Shown: positions 45,409-57,200 of the stretch, one piece after another
How positions within the stretch are numbered: the stretch's first letter is position 1
Layout of the letters: every line of letters starts with the position of its first letter
From: Capniomyces stellatus
Taxonomy: Eukaryota > Kickxellomycota > Harpellomycetes > Harpellales > Legeriomycetaceae
Length of the DNA stretch: 64,000 nt
Assembly (NCBI GenBank): GCA_001661515.1
Contig: LUVW01000019.1
Span: 62,001 to 126,000, forward strand
Reading direction: 5' to 3'
Program-made: the position numbers and the translations under genes
Notes under the pieces: generated by a model
Seen by the model: the letters and a program-made list of their open reading frames with translations, nothing else
The model's database searches: none
Told to the model about the DNA's origin: nothing

Positions 45409-46764
45409 TTATTCCTTAAACATGACTGGGATATCTTGCCATGCCTTGTAATAGTCATCATCAAGATTTCCGCTTTTTTCAAGTGCCCATTCTGTGATTC
45501 GCATTTGGAACATGCTCTCGAACATAAACGCCATAGTTCCATCAGCAACGCGTTCAGGTTTGTCGACTCTATTGGCCTCGCTGTTGACTGTGGCGCTATC
45601 AGGACCATGTGCGACCATCATACTGTGTAGACTGGCGCCTCCAGGCAAGAACCCGTCTTTTTTGGCTTCGTACGAGCCGGTAATAAGGCCCATAAACTCC
45701 GTCATTGCGTTTCTGTGGAAGTAAGGCGGTCTGAATGTATTTTGCTGGACTGCGAATCTGGGCGGGAAAATTGCAAAGTCCGCAACAGCAACACCAGGTC
45801 GTGTTGATTTACATGTCAACACCGTGAATATGCTTGGATCCAAATGATCAAAACTCACAGAGTTGACGACACAGAACTTTGTCAAGTCGTACTTGTACGG
45901 TGTGTAGTTTCCGTGCCACGCAACCACGTCGTACGGGCTGTGACTTTGTTTTGCCTCAAAAAACTCGTTCTGCATCTTATTCACCACCACAAATTCTGTG
46001 TCAACCACGTTTTCGTACTTTGCTACCGGTACCTTAAAGTCTCTTGCGTTTGCCAGCCCGTTTGCCCCAATCGGTCCCAAATCCGGCAGCTCGAAATGCC
46101 CGCTATACACTTCCAACACATACCCCCTACTCATCTCCCTCCCTCCTCCTTCTTCTCTACCACCCCCGCCCCCACCGCTGCTGCTGCCTCCTACTGAATC
46201 CACCGAAAACTTCATCCCGCTCTGTACAACTACTATCTCTAACGGGTCAACAACCATATTCCCAAACTCTGTTCGCACATGCAAGCTACCTTGCTGTGGC
46301 ACTATCAAAAAATCTCCATCCGAATTCACAAAACTCTTGTTTCCCATATCCTTATCAAACATATACATATGAATCCCCAGCCCCTCCCTCATCTCCGGAT
46401 CCCCCGCTCCACAAACCTTCCTCAACCCATCAACAAAATCAATCCCCCCTCCCTTCCTCTCCCCGCCAACTTCCATCTCAAACGGCATCCACCTCAACTG
46501 GTTAGGCGTAACCTTCATCATCTCCAATCCCCCCATCTTATCGTACTTTACAAACGGCTTGTGCATAACCGACGGCCGGATTCTATACAACCAACTACGG
46601 TAGTTCCCCACTGACCTTGGCGCTGTGAACGCTGTTCCAGACAACTGCTCTGCATACAGCCCTCGCGCCACCACCCTTGGCGTGTTTTGCCCAACCGGCA
46701 ACACCCCTTTTATGCTCTCGCTCTCAAACGTGTTTCCAAACCCTGTCATATACTCGTACTCCAT
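45409..46764 (-). CDS. HGD: Homogentisate 1,2-dioxygenase
   Basis: Iron(II) enzyme opening the ring of homogentisate to maleylacetoacetate in Phe/Tyr breakdown. Single exon on the minus strand, 451 residues, ATG at 46764. Family blocks: YMTGFGNTFESE, LYAEQLSGTAFTAPR, NYRSWLYRIRPSV, FLIVPQQGSLHVRTEFGNM, ELPDLGPIGANGLAN and PYFHRNAMTEFMGLI. Iron ligands are His350 and Glu356 in the last block and His386 in MVAHGPD. A Gly/Ser/Arg/Glu-rich insert (about residues 190-212) interrupts the barrel region where most homologues are shorter. The other enzymes of the pathway are not adjacent, so there is no cluster here. The stop lies 177 bases from the convergent RPN2 stop. Confidence 0.97.
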   Translation of the reverse strand: MEYEYMTGFGNTFESESIKGVLPVGQNTPRVVARGLYAEQLSGTAFTAPRSVGNYRSWLYRIRPSVMHKPFVKYDKMGGLEMMKVTPNQLRWMPFEMEVGGERKGGGIDFVDGLRKVCGAGDPEMREGLGIHMYMFDKDMGNKSFVNSDGDFLIVPQQGSLHVRTEFGNMVVDPLEIVVVQSGMKFSVDSVGGSSSGGGGGGREEGGGREMSRGYVLEVYSGHFELPDLGPIGANGLANARDFKVPVAKYENVVDTEFVVVNKMQNEFFEAKQSHSPYDVVAWHGNYTPYKYDLTKFCVVNSVSFDHLDPSIFTVLTCKSTRPGVAVADFAIFPPRFAVQQNTFRPPYFHRNAMTEFMGLITGSYEAKKDGFLPGGASLHSMMVAHGPDSATVNSEANRVDKPERVADGTMAFMFESMFQMRITEWALEKSGNLDDDYYKAWQDIPVMFKE

Positions 46765-48686
46765 TTCCTTTTCTCTCTCGGTTTTTTCCTTTTCCTTGTT
46801 TCTATATTTGTGTGTATTTGTGTTTCTTTACTTCTTTGGTTTCTTTATATATACTGTTATTTCTTGTTCCAAGCTTCTTCCTTTCGGCCACTCCCTTGTT
46901 ACTCTTTATCTTTTATATTTGCGCTTTAAAAGTACCTTCTTTCTTTTTTGTTTTACTATTAAACTGGAAAACTTGGCTTGTTTGCAATTTAATCTACTCG
47001 TGAAATAATTTTACTTTTAAACAACGGAACCAGTACGATTTGTATTCTACTCGACCTTGCCTTCAAATGCTTTTTTTTCTCTATATTCCCCTCCTTATTT
47101 TTCTCCTTTTTTATCAAACTTGTATTTCTACTTTTTTTTCCTTTTCTTTTCCTTTTCTTTTCCTTTCCCATTTTTCTTGTTTTAAAACCCACATTTTTCA
47201 AAAAAAACAATTACCAGCTTTTTAAATGTTCAAAATATGCTTTTTTTATTGTTCATATTCTAATACACATATCCATTATTTCCATTTATATTCCCACGGT
47301 TTTAATTGTGTCTTTTGTACTTTACATCCTTGATTCTCATATTTTAGCATTGAAAGTTAACTCGCCTAGATTCTGATTTGATTCGACAGGGGTCCCTTTT
47401 GGTTTTTAATGTAATTTAAAATTCCAATTCATTTGCAACACCAACTAACTAAAATAACTATCATACAATCTGAAAAAAGCAATAATACGTTTGTTTCCTA
47501 ACCTAATAGCAAGCCTTAAACCAAAAAAAAAAAAAAACACCCCCCCCCTCCTTTTCAAATCCTACAAACAACAATTAAACACAATACCTGTGCTTTATAA
47601 TATTTCTACACCCTTCCTTATTCTTACGCAATACCCTCTCAGTAATACACAACACCGCCCTCTTCTACCCTTTACACTTATCACATGACCTCACTATACA
47701 TTTAACTTCAAACCCCCCCCCCCTCCCCTTAATCAATTTTTTTTCAACCTACAAATGCATCGTATGATTGTTGTCTGCTTACCATCTTCACTCAAGCCTT
47801 TTGTATCAATCATTTGCTCCAAGTTGTAACATCCATTACCAAATTCCTTGCATTTTATGTTTTACTCCCAACCACGCCTTTGTTTAATTGCGTTTATCTC
47901 GATGCATTTTTCTTCCGCTTGAACTTGAATTTTTTTTTAGCATGAATCAAATTTAACAATTTTCAATTTTGAGGGTTCCTTTTTTGTCCTTAATAGTACC
48001 CCCCGTACTTAGAATTTAATACTAAACTCGCATAATCAAGAGATCCTTTTATTCTCGTTTCTATTTACCCGTTTCGGTGTCTCTACCAAGCCGTTTTATT
48101 AATCAGTTCCTTGAGTAATCAAATGTGACTTGCCAATTTTCTACGTTAAATTTTTATCCATCAAGTTTAACGTATACTCCATTGGTTGTAACATATCGAC
48201 TCGTTGATCAAATATAGATACCTCAAACTACCCAACCTGTATACATTGCCCTTGTACTTTAAAATACCTTCTAAGGCTTGGTGCCAGAATATTACCATTG
48301 TATGGTTTATTACTTGGCCTACTTGTTTTGGTTGTGCTACCCATAAATGTCTAGTTGATCTTGCCAATTGGTACAATAGCCATACAGTCAATCCCAATTG
48401 ATTGTTTTTTTTCTTATTCCCAACCGGCTATTTAGCAATTTTACTTTTTCTCTCAAGCATTGTTTTCAACCACTAAATGTATACATTTACTAAGCTCTAA
48501 GCTAATGTTTACCATTACACCAACATCTCTTGATGATACACGTATAATATTTATAGACTAACTAAGCAAAGTTTGTTTATTAAATTGAGCCAAGGCTCAA
48601 ATATGGACATAGTAAAAGTAATTAAATAATATTAAACAGATTATTTTTTTTAAAAAAAAATATAGATCTACCACTAGATATCAATT
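46765..48686. other. Spacer, pyrimidine-rich
   Basis: HGD promoter side and YPT7 3' flank. The plus strand is T/C-rich from about 46770 to 47230 (the same as a purine-rich leader on the HGD strand) and holds C-runs near 47540 and 47715. No gene seen. Confidence 0.5.
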
Positions 48687-50077
48687 CTAACAGGCACAGT
48701 TGTTGTCCGGCTGAGATTCAATATCCACTCTAATAGGGTCGGGAAACTCGCTAAAATATAGTCACAAAGTTTTTGGAATAAATACACAAAAATCAAAGAC
48801 ACAGAATTTATATAAACCGTCCCATTGCATCTTTTATATATAAAGCCTTCAATAAATTCATTCTCTTATCTTCTCCTCCTTCACTTCTTTTGTCGCTTTA
48901 TTTATTTGGGTTGGTGTTTGATTGTGTAACGCAAGTTGAAATGCCCAGCTTGTATGCTTACCTATATATCTCTACTTCTGACTCTTGGGATAGTGCGTTT
49001 TTAGCAATGGTTTGGAAGGCAGACTCTACATTTATGCCTTCCTTAGCACTTGTTTCAAAGTAAGGAGTGTCGCCTTTGGATTGGCACCAAGCTAGAGCTC
49101 GTTTGGCAGAAACCTACAATGTAAAGTAAATAGATGTTATTATGGCGTATATAAACCCCAACGGTCCACCAGGTGTACGCCACAACAACACTTACCGCGC
49201 GTCTTGAGTCTTCTAGATCGATTTTGTTACCAAGTACAACGAAAGGGAAATTCTCTGGGTCACGAGGCCCAGCCTGCAAAAGAAACTCGTCTCTCCAACT
49301 ATCCAGATTTTCAAAAGAACGAGAGTTGTTTACATCAAAACAAAGAACACAGCAGTCAGCGCCACGATAAAACGCGACGCCCAAGCTCTGGAATCTCTCT
49401 TGCCCAGCAGTATCCCAAATCTATGATTTTACATGTATCTTATTTACTCGTCCACTTAAAAATCACTGGTAAAAGAAATGCGACAGTTTTAATTGCCATT
49501 TCAAACCCAATTACATTTCTAAATCTAAACCCAATTTCATTCCTAAATCTAATTCTGACTCGAATTCCAACTCGAGCTCAAATATACTTGTCTTTGCTTT
49601 TGCTTTAAATAATAACAATTAAGCTTACCTGCATTGTTACTAGTTTACCATCAACCAAGACCTCTCTTGTTAGAAAGTCGGCCCCAATTGTAGCTTTATA
49701 CTGGCCCGTGAACTTTCGATTGACATATTGATTCATTAACGAAGTTTTACCAACCCTAGATTTTTTTAATAATAAATAAAAGCAACATAAAAACCAAGTT
49801 AAACCCAAGAAACCGACACAGGGGATAATAAAGCTTATTGAAAGTATTTAATTATAGAATTGCAACCAAAGCTATTTATGACTGCTGTAAACTAGCTGTT
49901 ATTGCTAAGCAATTATACCTACCCACTATCGCCCAGAATTATAACCTACCAACCAATGTTAAACAAAGTACAAAAATTGCTTTGAAATAAATGCTTTAGA
50001 ACCAGCGACAAAGCAATATAAATGAAGTTGATCGACTCTTGGCTTACCTTTAACAAAACCTTCTTTCTCGATGACAT
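48687..50077 (-). CDS. YPT7: Rab7-type GTPase YPT7
   Basis: Small GTPase of late endosome and vacuole fusion. The minus-strand CDS has six exons: 50077-50048, 49945-49923, 49755-49629, 49420-49196, 49113-48962 and 48750-48687, totalling 621 bases and 206 residues, the family size. Exon 1 gives [11 protein letters not shown] 23-base microexon gives VIILGDSG, the first half of the P-loop. Exon 3 gives [15 protein letters not shown] and the switch I segment YKATIGADF. Exon 4 gives [20 protein letters not shown] and the GNKID guanine-binding motif. Exon 5 gives the [11 protein letters not shown] motif. Exon 6 ends NNCAC, a CXC prenylation motif. The match to Rab7 is close throughout. Confidence 0.97.
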
Positions 50078-51125
50078 TTATAAGCCCTTTTTATACTTGG
50101 ATTTTGGTCAAACGGTACAAATGGTGAATAAAAACAACAAGTATTTTTAGAAATAAGAAACCAAGCTATTTTCTTGGAATAGTTTAGTAAGTAATACTTA
50201 AAGCTATACTACGTAAAATGCAAAGGCCTTTTTATTAGTCAAGACGGAAAACAAACTTGTTGCGTTTTTTGGTCACCCAAATCCCAATTAATAAATTAAG
50301 CTATAATGTTAGGCATTTTGTTATTTGACATTGATTGTCGAGTTTGAAGTTTTAATTCTCCATTACTACTTTATAAAGAAAGATAAAAGTCATTTAATTT
50401 AAATCTTGAATTCCATTGAAGAGAAAAGAAAGCGTGAACTCTGATATAAGCCAATTACCTTTAATATGTGACTCCAAAAAAACAAAATATGATATAATAG
50501 TTGACTGTATAGGCAATTTATGGGCATGATATAATTATACAGCCAATGGATTTTAAAGCATTTGGTTGCAGGCTTTGACCAATGTAATACAATTACAATT
50601 AGGCAGTGTTTAATATTCCTGTTTAGCCTTTTCTACTACCAAAAACGTCAAGAGGACAGCAAAAGCCATTAAACAGAAGTCTCAGGAGCCCAGTGAAACA
50701 TCATTTGCTGTCAAAACAAATAACGCAGAATACACACTTAGTAGACTTGTACAATCAATAGTTAGGTTCAAGGAATTAGAAAGTGTGCCCGTCATAGCCA
50801 AATTTGTAGATTATATCGGCGTACCAAATTGCCCCTAGCGTATCAAATTGTGTCTTTGACCATAAACCTCAGTACAAGAACAAATTAGTGGTTGGTACAA
50901 GTGTTGGTGGATAATATTTATAAACAATTTAATAGTACAAAAATATAAATATAATAAATCGTAGTAGTAGGAGTAGTAGGAGTAGTAGGAGTAGGAGGAG
51001 GAGGAGGAAGAAGAGGAAGAGGAAGAAGGGGAGGAATAAACAAAGTTCTAAAAACAATAAAATAATAATAAAAGTAAAAAAAAAGGTCTATTATGAATTC
51101 TGTTGTGAAAAATGTTGTGGTCAAA
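50078..51125. other. Spacer with triplet repeat
   Basis: No gene seen. A purine-rich imperfect triplet run (gta/gga, then gag/gaa) lies at 50961-51035, in the 3' flank of the coiled-coil gene. The rest is AT-rich. Confidence 0.5.
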
Positions 51126-54100
51126 TCAAGTATTGATACCAAAGTCGTACATACTCTCCTTGTTTACTATTGTGCTGGCAACAGAACTGGTATTGCTTGT
51201 ATTGCTGTCTTTTGAATAGAGATTGTTGTAGTTGAAGTTGATGTAGTTTAGTTTTTTTTCCAGGATGTTCCGCGTAACTATTAAAGACTTTCTGTTGTAT
51301 GCAGCATCAGTTAATACATTCTCGTTTTTTGGGCAAGTGGTTACATCGAGTGGGAAAGTTTCTGAAACCTGTGTTAACTCTGAGCCGGTGGGACCACTGG
51401 CTGTTGCTATTTGTGGAGACTCAACTAATGTTGCTATTTGTGAAGACACATCTACTGTTAGGTTTTTGGAGGGCTTCGCTTGCATTTGTGTGGCTGAGGA
51501 GTTGGCCAAAGTCTCCAAACTTTGGCCCAGCATTGGTAGTGTACTTTGATCAGGAAGAGCGGGATGTTTGTAAATCCCTAAGCCGTTAATTGAGCGGTTG
51601 TTGTATTTTGCAGCAAGTCTCAAAGACTTTGGGCGAGGAGTCAGTTTCTTGAACACGTTTTGGCTAAGAGGTAGAAGCCCACCGCTTTCTAGTTGCGAGA
51701 AAACAGTGCTCCCAGATTCGCTTACACTTCTATCAGTGAAATTGCTTTTACTGTGTTTATCAGCTGTTTGTGACGATATCCTGTTCAAAAAGGCAACGTT
51801 GTTAAATACAGAGGTCTCAGACGCCGTCTTGATGGTATTCTGTATCTGGCTTAGCCTTAGGTATATATCGTTTGATGCTGCCTCAATCCTGTGGTTGGTT
51901 TCATTGATAGCGCTTATCTCCCGGATATCATCTATGCTGGTTGTTGAATACAAGGCTTTGCTATGGCTTGGGAGGTCCGCTGTTTGGTCTCGGTAGTCAT
52001 ACTCGGCGTTTCTGTACTGGTCGCACATCTTTGTAAGGTACTCAATCTGCTGAGCCTGTTTGTCTATTTTTTCCTGACTAATTGCTTTGATGTTGATGAT
52101 TTCTTTTTCCAACGTTTTTACATCGCGCATGCACCTTGAATGGCTCACTAACTCCAGCTGCTCTGACTGAGACTTGTATTGGGATATCAGCCTCTTTAGC
52201 TCAGAGTTCTGATCCAAAAGCCTTTTGTTCTGCAACCTTAGATCATCGATGATCTCCTTATGCCTGATATTTTTGCTACGTTCTGGCATAGAACCTGACC
52301 CTTGGCTAGTTTCAGTTATCTCCTCAAAACCAATACCATTCTCGTTTTTTGATATAATCGTGCTCACCATAGCTTCCAGCTCACTGATTGTGCTTAAATC
52401 TGACTTTTCAGACAGTTGGCTTTCTTTTGAACTTGTTCTCTTTAGAAAATCGTCTGTGTCCCCCAATGTTTTTCGCCTTTGGAAAGGCATGAACATTGTT
52501 GGTTTTAAGCCATTTCCGTTTTTCACAACCTTTACATTTCTCTTTTCATCTCGGATATGCATTTCGCTAAACTTTAAATGATCTATCAAGTCAACAAGTG
52601 ATTTGTTCTTTCTGCTTTCCTGAACCAAATCTGAGTCGCTGGTTGTGTTAAGATTGTATATCCCGCTTTTTAGCTCGTTTTTCCCTCTGCCTTTACCCAT
52701 GTTGGCTAGTCTCAAGTTACTCATGAGTATACTCAAACTATTGTCCACGCCCTTGCCAAGAGCGTCAGCCTCGGAAGCATAATCAGCGCGCGTTTCTTTC
52801 AACCTCAGCTTGGGGTTTCTTTCCGTTTTTTCTCTACCTTTGTTGGGTGTAGCCCATTCGCTTTTGATATTAGCGCCTTCACCTATACTGAGTTTTCTTA
52901 AAGTAAAGTCTTCAAATTTACTGCCTATAAACTTTCCTTCTGTAGAATAGGACTGTTGCTCGTAGAACTCGGCACTGTTCCTTATCAGTCGTTTTGAGTA
53001 GTTTTCGTTTTCTTTGATAAACCTAAACCGGTCGTTTTTAGAGAATAATTTGTCGGTTTTCTCTTTTCGAATAACTGGAAGCAAGCCATCTTCAATTGTT
53101 TTTTTCTCAGAATAATCCGTTGACCTGCTTTTACCCCTGATGGTTCCCTTGCTTGCTTTATACCTCACGGATGGCTCTGTACATCTTCTCTCTAACCCAA
53201 TGTTGAAACTAACAGCCGGTTTGTTCCTTGGTTCTAATACCCGTGTTTTTGACCATCTTATTCCTGTTGGCTTTTCAACCGTTTTTTTCGCCAATAAGTT
53301 GTCGATTGTCTCAATTCTTTTAGTATACTTATCCTTGTCACTCGGCGCGTTAAAATCATAGTCTATTGCTTCAATACCCCCTAAGCCAATATCAAACAAA
53401 AATGGCGGTGAACTTGGCTCCTTTATTTCGCTGACTATAGTGCTTTTTGCGACTTTTTCCTCTGTGGTAAACATCATCTCTTTGTTCTTTTTCAAAGTTT
53501 GGTACTTGAACATTTCAAAGTTGTTCTCCCAAGTGTCGGGTGCGTTTTCCAGGTCTTGTTCATTGTAATGCGTACTGCTTATTCCCTTCAAATCAGTATG
53601 CTTGAGCTTTTTGCCACTTTTGTTATTACCGTTGCCTTTTTTTAGCCTGTGCAATTTATCGCCTCCAAACAGCTCAAACTTGAACTTTTTGTTATTTTTC
53701 ACCTCGGTCTTGTTTTCGTGTGTGGGAAGCCTCTCGCTTTCGTCTATGTACACGTAGTTTTCGTCTGTGTATTTGTGTTTTGACGTGTTCGTATTTAAGC
53801 TATCCATGTCGTCCTTATTCACTGGATTTCTTTCTGATACTATATAAATCCCGCTGGTTTCGCTTGTTCTTGCTGTCTTTTTTTCTAGTTCCAGTAGCTC
53901 AAAGTCGCTAGCGTTGCTATCAAAAGACAATTTGGAATGCATTTTTGACTCCTTAGGGGTGATATTTGCTTTTGAGTTCGCGACTTTTGCAAAACCCTTC
54001 TCTTCATTGCCTCTTTTGGTTTTAAAGCCAAGCATCGTATTGTTCGTGTCTTCTATAATATTCTTTTCTTGCACACCGCTGCTATAGAATGGCTCTATAT

Positions 54101-54218
54101 CTTCGAAGTTTAGTCTGTTTATTTTACGAAGGTCGCTACCTGTGCTGACCGAGTTTAAACTGATAAACTCTCTGTTACTAAACACAGTTTCGGGGTTTTG
54201 GACAATAATTGTTGACAT
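51126..54218 (-). CDS. Large coiled-coil protein of unknown function
   Basis: A single uninterrupted minus-strand frame of 1030 codons from ATG at 54218. It is not recognised. Residues 1-640 are hydrophilic, Lys/Asn/Ser/Glu-rich and probably disordered, with many basic clusters (for example KKNKEMMF, KTRVLEPRNKP, SKGTIRGKSRS). Residues about 670-770 form a probable coiled coil (HKEIIDDLRLQNKRLLDQNS, then ISQYKSQSEQLELV and TLEKEIINIKAISQEKIDKQ). A second helical stretch lies near 790-830. The C-terminal 200 residues are Ser/Thr/Asn-rich. No transmembrane segment or enzyme motif is visible. The layout (disordered basic region plus central coiled coil) resembles cytoskeletal, spindle-pole or cell-polarity scaffolds, but that is only an analogy. 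No introns are needed. Confidence 0.85.
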   Translation of the reverse strand: MSTIIVQNPETVFSNREFISLNSVSTGSDLRKINRLNFEDIEPFYSSGVQEKNIIEDTNNTMLGFKTKRGNEEKGFAKVANSKANITPKESKMHSKLSFDSNASDFELLELEKKTARTSETSGIYIVSERNPVNKDDMDSLNTNTSKHKYTDENYVYIDESERLPTHENKTEVKNNKKFKFELFGGDKLHRLKKGNGNNKSGKKLKHTDLKGISSTHYNEQDLENAPDTWENNFEMFKYQTLKKNKEMMFTTEEKVAKSTIVSEIKEPSSPPFLFDIGLGGIEAIDYDFNAPSDKDKYTKRIETIDNLLAKKTVEKPTGIRWSKTRVLEPRNKPAVSFNIGLERRCTEPSVRYKASKGTIRGKSRSTDYSEKKTIEDGLLPVIRKEKTDKLFSKNDRFRFIKENENYSKRLIRNSAEFYEQQSYSTEGKFIGSKFEDFTLRKLSIGEGANIKSEWATPNKGREKTERNPKLRLKETRADYASEADALGKGVDNSLSILMSNLRLANMGKGRGKNELKSGIYNLNTTSDSDLVQESRKNKSLVDLIDHLKFSEMHIRDEKRNVKVVKNGNGLKPTMFMPFQRRKTLGDTDDFLKRTSSKESQLSEKSDLSTISELEAMVSTIISKNENGIGFEEITETSQGSGSMPERSKNIRHKEIIDDLRLQNKRLLDQNSELKRLISQYKSQSEQLELVSHSRCMRDVKTLEKEIINIKAISQEKIDKQAQQIEYLTKMCDQYRNAEYDYRDQTADLPSHSKALYSTTSIDDIREISAINETNHRIEAASNDIYLRLSQIQNTIKTASETSVFNNVAFLNRISSQTADKHSKSNFTDRSVSESGSTVFSQLESGGLLPLSQNVFKKLTPRPKSLRLAAKYNNRSINGLGIYKHPALPDQSTLPMLGQSLETLANSSATQMQAKPSKNLTVDVSSQIATLVESPQIATASGPTGSELTQVSETFPLDVTTCPKNENVLTDAAYNRKSLIVTRNILEKKLNYINFNYNNLYSKDSNTSNTSSVASTIVNKESMYDFGINT

Positions 54219-57200
54219 TATTGAACTATTAGCTATCTATACAAGTATAAAATACTCGAGTCCAGCCAATATTCGTTTCTATAGTATAATTATTAGTACG
54301 CTTATCTATCTTTCCTTCTTTCTTTCTTTCCTTCCCTCGTTCTCACTATGTATTTTAGTGCTATGATAAACAGGTGTGTGGAGGTCCCTCGAGCTCTTTG
54401 TGTTTGTAGTTAGTAATTTCGCTAATAACAGTGGCGGTGGTCAGTAAAGTTACGAAACAAAAACAAGCAATGATTAATCAAGTATACCTTATTAAATCTA
54501 AAAGTATAACACAAGTTTACTAAACAGGGATGATTTTTAGTAAAGTGTTTAGCATAGAGTACTGTTTACTTTTAATTTATCTATATTTCTCAAGTTTGGC
54601 TTGCCCTTGCCTTTAAAAACAATATATATTGTAAACCAGGCTTTCTGCTAGCTTGTACTGGTTTGCTTACTCAGCTTCTGAACTCAAGCTAAAGTATCAC
54701 CCAAATTCGAACTTTTTTGCTTCAAGGCATTTTCATTAAACAGATGCCCAACACAAGTTTTTTCTTTTAATCCACTTGTCATCCACTTAATTTTTTTTTG
54801 ATTTTAGTTAGCTAAAATATGTCCTGTGTTTGTTTACTTGATATCACATTTGCTTTGGTTTATTTAGCACCTATTTTAATCTTTTTAAATTGCCAATTTA
54901 TGTAAACGTATATTAACGGGTTTTGGTTTTCACTTTTTTCCCTTCTCTCTCACTAACAGACTTGCCAAAAGGCTAAGTTGCCTTTGATTAATTTAACCTT
55001 TATTTCAGAGTTATAACTCAATTACCTTAACAAGTACTGTTTTTACATTTTGTTCAACCGTTTGAATCTTTAAAGTTACATTACAACTGAATATTTATTA
55101 ATGAATCAACTTTTTTTTTTTGTGTAAACTCCAAATAGCCAAATTAAAAAATTGCGCTGTTTAGCAAATTCTCAATAAATCATTAAAGTCTTGTAAAGTC
55201 TGAAATTACGCAACACAAAATTAAAAATTAAAACCCCCCAGCAATTTAGCTTTAAACAGCTCCTATTTCTCAAATGGATGTTTCCATTTAGCTTTATAGC
55301 AGAAAATGCTTTATTAGCCAATCTACAATCACATTTCTTTCGCAGTTGAATTTCTCTATTACGCTATAGTAATATTGTTACTACCTTGTAACTACAAAGT
55401 TCTGCAAAAACGGATTTTTGTGTCACATACAAGATTTGCTACTTTAATCCTCAACGAACCAAAATCGCAGTTGGATTACAAACTATTTCAAGTCAAAATC
55501 AAACTTTTCCTTTTAACGTGGAAATACTATCTTTCGAATCTTTTCCACTCCTCGTTAAATCTACGCTATGTGATGCTAATAACCATAAAGAAAACAATAA
55601 ATGAGCAAATAAAACAAATCACCGTTAGTTCTCACCATCATAGCCAAAATAAATCAAACACTAAACTGACTTGTTGGCACTCCCCCCCCTAGTACTATCT
55701 TTACCCTACACAATAAAACTAAATATATTGCCTTTTTTCCCAATTTGATTTCAGGAGTAAGCTAGCTCTATTAAGAACAACTTTAGTTTATAGTAGTAGT
55801 ATCTCCCATAATTTCGTCGATGTTATCAGTGTCTTGTTTAGCGATTATACCGCCGGCTGGCCCAATCTGCCTTAATATAGCGTTTCTATTAGGCTTACTA
55901 GACAGATAGCTAAGCTCTAAATTCGATATTAGCGCTAGAGCTGGTTTCCACAACTTGGTAGAGAAACACCTCCGTCCCACCTTTTGGCTTTGTAGTGTAT
56001 TTTATTTTATTTTATTGTATTATATTGTATTTTATACAGTCAACTGCTCTCCTTGATTGGTTAAATCGCACAATCTCAATAAAAGTTGGTGATAAAGTAT
56101 TAGACTTCATGCTAAAAGTCAACATTTCTTACACAAGTGCAGCAAACTACTGAATGGGCAAGCTCAGATTTTAAGTTGGTCAAGTTGCAGTTATGACGTA
56201 GATGTGTTTACAGAGATGAGTCAATAAAAAATAATAATGAGTGAATGAGTGAAAAGCAAACCCTGCTTTAACACTGCTACTTTAATGCAACAGCGACCGC
56301 AAGTGAATCAGTCTAAATAATAGTAACCTTCAATAATCGCATTTTAAAGTAAAAGTAAACAAGGGTTTGTATATCTTTAAATTATTACAGAATACTTTAA
56401 AACACCTTTTGATGCATATTTTCTTCATCCAACAAAAAATATCAATCAGTTGGGCTTTTTAAGCCAGCCCAAATGGGACTAGATTGGCTTGAACTAAGTG
56501 AATATCAAGTAGAGTAAACATAGCAGGGTGACAATATGTTATATTAGACCGATTCTAACAAACAAACAAAAAACAAAAACAAACAAAAAAAATCCTATAT
56601 TAATATGTTGTTCAAGTGGAGTTATGTCCAACACTAACCCAACAGAGCACATTTACAATATAAAAAAACAGCGAGTTGATAAGGGAAAAGAAAAGATCAC
56701 AGCGTGCCCAACCAACAGCCACAGAATCACTTGATTAGTAAAGCTGTGTTTATTAATATATCGAAACAAGAACTTCAATATTTCCTAAATCAATGTGTGA
56801 CTATCAAGCCGCTAAATGAATACCAATTTCAGCGACCAACAGATTTCCATGCCCACAAAATATACAAGCCATTCAAGTTCAGCTAATAAAGCACACATAA
56901 AAAAAAACAAAACGAAAAAACAATGTCAAACAGACTATCGATTATTAGGCAATGTTAAGATGTTACTTGGACGTTATTCAGGTAAGATAAACGTACTTTA
57001 TTTTAAATGTGCCGATGTTCACCACGTTAGCGTGTCCAAAAACCTGCATATTCTGTGCAATAGCTCCTGTACTCTTACTCTTCAATCAGCCGACAATTCT
57101 ATGCTCTGGTTTATTTTGCTATGAACACGCTATAAATGTGTTAGGATATATGCCAAGGGCATGGGTGGAATTAACCCGACTAGCAAAAAAATATGTGGTG

